Shown here in pieces: positions 5,684-7,101 of a DNA stretch of 7,101 nt. The stretch spans positions 1-7,101 of the forward strand of contig SHWK01000052.1 of NCBI GenBank assembly GCA_009693885.1, given 5' to 3'. The notes under the pieces were generated by a model. It saw only the letters and a list, made by a program, of their open reading frames with translations. It was not told where the DNA came from and ran no database searches. Every line of letters begins with the position of its first letter. Position 1 is the first letter of the stretch. The DNA comes from Rickettsiales bacterium (GTDB lineage Bacteria; Pseudomonadota; Alphaproteobacteria; Rickettsiales; UBA1997). Position numbers and translations under genes: made by a program.

Positions 5684-5774
5684 CTAAAGATAAATCTATA
5701 AAATTGCAGCTATTTTATGTAGCTGTGCTTGCGCGCGAAATAAAATAGCTGCAATTTTATAGATTTATCTTTAG
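5684..5774. repeat. Perfect 35-bp inverted repeat between plsC and ccmE
   Basis: Arms 5684-5718 and 5740-5774 are exact reverse complements over all 35 bp, with a GC-richer 21-base loop (5719-5739). The outer ends are CTAAAG and CTTTAG. Pairing stops sharply on both sides. No clear target-site duplication flanks it. It lies between two convergent genes, 51 bp after plsC and 19 bp after the ccmE stop, so it could end transcription from both sides. No typical U-tract follows the stem. Length and perfection suggest a small palindromic mobile element rather than an ordinary terminator. Confidence 0.95.
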
Positions 5775-5793
5775 ATGAGATCTTTAGGCGCGG

Positions 5794-6243
5794 TTATTTA
5801 GCGAGAGAATCCTTTGTTTTAAGGCTTTTAGCTACTTCTGGAGGCATATATTTTTCATCATGCTTAACTAGTAATTCTTCTGCAATAAATTGATTTTTAT
5901 CGCGATCTAATCTGCCTTTTGCAACCACTCCCTGCTTTTCACGAAATAGATCTGGAACCAGTCCGCTATAGGTGATTTTTAACTCATCTTTTAAATCTGT
6001 AATCACAAATTCGGTAGTTAGTGCATCAATTTTTGTAACGCTTTTTTCTACCACCAACCCCCCTACTCTAATTTGTTTATTGGTGATCTTTCTTAGAGTG
6101 TCAAGGCTCTGAAGCTCTGATGGTGAGTAGAAAAAAACAATTTGATCACGAAAATTAGAAATAACAAAACCTAGTGCCACAATAGAAATGACAAATACCG
6201 AGGCCAAAAAAATCCAGCGTTTTCTTTTATAATTATTTTTCAT
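5794..6243 (-). CDS. ccmE: Cytochrome c maturation haem chaperone CcmE
   Basis: CcmE receives haem from CcmC/CcmD in the periplasm, holds it covalently through a histidine, and delivers it to the CcmF/H lyase for attachment to apocytochrome c. The 149-residue protein has a short basic cytoplasmic start, one membrane anchor (about 10-29), the beta-barrel OB-fold domain (about 45-125) with RVGGLV and KGRLDRD, and the haem-binding VKHDEKYMPPEV. There H128 is the covalent ligand and Y132 the axial ligand, close to the E. coli numbering. The C-terminal tail is short and Lys-rich. The start overlaps the end of ccmD by 11 bp, so translation is probably coupled. No Shine-Dalgarno is visible. Other ccm genes are not in the window. 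Confidence 0.96.
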   Translation of the reverse strand: MKNNYKRKRWIFLASVFVISIVALGFVISNFRDQIVFFYSPSELQSLDTLRKITNKQIRVGGLVVEKSVTKIDALTTEFVITDLKDELKITYSGLVPDLFREKQGVVAKGRLDRDKNQFIAEELLVKHDEKYMPPEVAKSLKTKDSLAK

Positions 6244-6364
6244 TATGTAGTTTTTTTAAGCGCCAATATTTGATCGATACAACCACGGTGAGACCAATGA
6301 TAGCAAGTATTGCGACCATATATGCCGCCACTACATAATTTGAGTAATCTGATAAGTTTTCCAT
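6233..6364 (-). CDS. ccmD: Haem exporter protein D (CcmD)
   Basis: CcmD is a small single-span membrane protein that helps release haem-loaded CcmE from the CcmABC complex. From ATG 6364 it has 43 residues. SDYSNYVVAAY matches the conserved start with its Tyr residues, a membrane helix follows at about 12-31, and a basic tail (KYWRLKKL) comes after it. The frame stays open up to 6427, but those 21 extra residues do not look like CcmD and run toward tRNA-Phe. An AAGG lies about 17 bases before the ATG, too far to be a good ribosome site. The 11-bp overlap with ccmE supports the call. Confidence 0.85.
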   Translation of the reverse strand: MENLSDYSNYVVAAYMVAILAIIGLTVVVSIKYWRLKKLHNEK

Positions 6365-6392
6365 CAATGCTTTAATTATTACCTTAGAAATC

Positions 6393-6420
6393 TTGCAAAA
6401 TAAAAGAGTTTCATTATGGT
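6393..6420 (+). promoter_or_regulatory. Possible promoter of tRNA-Phe
   Basis: TTGCAA (6393-6398) and TATGGT (6415-6420) are 16 bases apart, each matching the consensus at four positions. Transcription would start about 23 bases before the tRNA. The region between ccmD and the tRNA is only 85 bp and must hold promoters for both directions. Confidence 0.35.
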
Positions 6421-6449
6421 TATGCACTCTTCATTTTCAAATGAAAAAT

Positions 6450-6525
6450 GCCTGGATAGCTCAGTTGGTAGAGCAAAGGACTGAAAATCCTTGTGTCGGG
6501 GGTTCAATTCCCTCTCCAGGCACCA
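6450..6525 (+). tRNA. tRNA-Phe, anticodon GAA
   Basis: The cloverleaf is complete. The acceptor GCCTGGA pairs with TCCAGGC, the D stem is GCTC/GAGC, and the anticodon stem is AAGGA/TCCTT with GAA at 6483-6485. The T arm is GGGGG-TTCAATT-CCCTC with one G-U pair, followed by A and an encoded CCA. It is divergent from ccmD and convergent with the PgeF gene, which ends 12 bp away. Confidence 0.98.
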
Positions 6526-6537
6526 TTTCCCTTCGCT

Positions 6538-7101
6538 TTAATTCATTACAATCAAAGATATATTTCTGCCAAAATTTTCTGTGCCATCATGGGCAGCTTT
6601 GCGATAGCTGGCATAATTTTTAAAATTAGCATAAGTATCAATATTTATATCACAAATATCAGTGATTTTTTCTTGCTGTAATTTTTCTACTACATAGCTT
6701 GGAAGATCAAAGAAGTAGCGGTTTGGCAATATTTTATCGGCGCTGAAAAACTTTTTATTTTGTTGTGATTCAGCAAGAAATTCTGCGATGAATTCTTCGC
6801 CAACTTGATAGGATTCTTGATGAATCATTGGTCCAATATCGGCGCGGATTCTTGATGGCTCTGCGCCAAGTTTTTTCATTGCAAAAATTGCTGCCGCGAT
6901 AATACCCGATTTAGCACCGCGCCATCCTGCGTGAACTGCGGCAATAACTTTTGCTTCTTGATCTTGCAACAAAATTGGCGAACAATCTGCCGTTATCACA
7001 GCGATAGCAAGGTTTGGCAGGTTTGTAACAATTGCATCAACTTTGGGCAAATTTTGTGTTCCGTAAATTTTTTTTGGATCATCAATCACGCAAATTTTAG
7101 C
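6538..7101 (-). CDS. pgeF: PgeF/YfiH family laccase-domain protein, N-terminus cut by the window edge
   Basis: This family (called polyphenol oxidase, YfiH or PgeF) has been linked to purine nucleoside phosphorylase/deaminase activity and to editing of wrongly built peptidoglycan precursors, in the cytoplasm. Only the C-terminal 187 residues are here; roughly 70-90 N-terminal residues, with the first zinc-ligand histidine, lie beyond the right edge. Seen here are DAIVTN, TADCSPILL with the ligand Cys, AAVHAGWRGAKSG with the ligand His, IGPMIHQESYQVG and FDLPSYV, all in the family order. The usual Cys of the IGPC-type motif is Met here. The frame is open to the last base; the GTG at 7089 is internal and not a start. 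The gene ends 12 bp from tRNA-Phe, which is transcribed toward it. Confidence 0.93.
   Translation of the reverse strand, partial: AKICVIDDPKKIYGTQNLPKVDAIVTNLPNLAIAVITADCSPILLQDQEAKVIAAVHAGWRGAKSGIIAAAIFAMKKLGAEPSRIRADIGPMIHQESYQVGEEFIAEFLAESQQNKKFFSADKILPNRYFFDLPSYVVEKLQQEKITDICDINIDTYANFKNYASYRKAAHDGTENFGRNISLIVMN

Noticed and set aside
6365..6427. N-terminal extension of CcmD
   Set aside because: The extra 21 residues do not resemble CcmD and run into the short promoter region shared with tRNA-Phe.

Overview
This 7.1 kb window looks like the chromosome of an AT-rich alphaproteobacterium, probably a Rickettsiales- or Holosporales-type lineage. The evidence is the alphaproteobacterial form of the family 4 uracil-DNA glycosylase, the NW-type active-site loop of the dihydrolipoamide dehydrogenase, the bacterial cytochrome c maturation genes ccmD and ccmE, both tRNAs encoding their CCA ends, and scarce Shine-Dalgarno sequences. 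No plasmid, phage, insertion sequence or CRISPR signal is visible. Most of it is ordinary housekeeping content; the unusual material lies between genes.

Left part (1-2564, minus strand): prfB, nrdR and a uracil-DNA glycosylase gene run leftward in that order, and the glycosylase runs off the left edge. prfB is read through a programmed +1 frameshift, so its true start is at 2564. A 51-bp repeat in three tandem copies fills the gap between prfB and nrdR and ends a few bases from the nrdR start. nrdR and the glycosylase gene are 2 bp apart and probably translationally coupled.

Middle (2565-4718): a 232-bp divergent promoter region carries four consecutive inverted repeats, a good prfB promoter and a probable lpdA promoter. 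lpdA (plus strand) encodes the E3 subunit of the 2-oxoacid dehydrogenases. A separate short transcription unit follows, encoding a 78-residue secreted protein rich in alanine, lysine and proline. It has an extended -10 type promoter and a very strong intrinsic terminator.

Right part (4719-7101): tRNA-Thr(UGU) is followed after 16 bp by plsC, which makes phosphatidic acid. A perfect 35-bp inverted repeat separates plsC from the convergent ccmD-ccmE pair, which handles haem during cytochrome c assembly. tRNA-Phe(GAA) is divergent from ccmD. The last gene is a PgeF/YfiH laccase-domain gene on the minus strand, cut by the right edge.

No complete new system is evident. The best candidates for something undescribed are the tandem repeat before nrdR, the palindrome cluster between prfB and lpdA, the 35-bp perfect palindrome after plsC, and the small Ala/Lys-rich exported protein.
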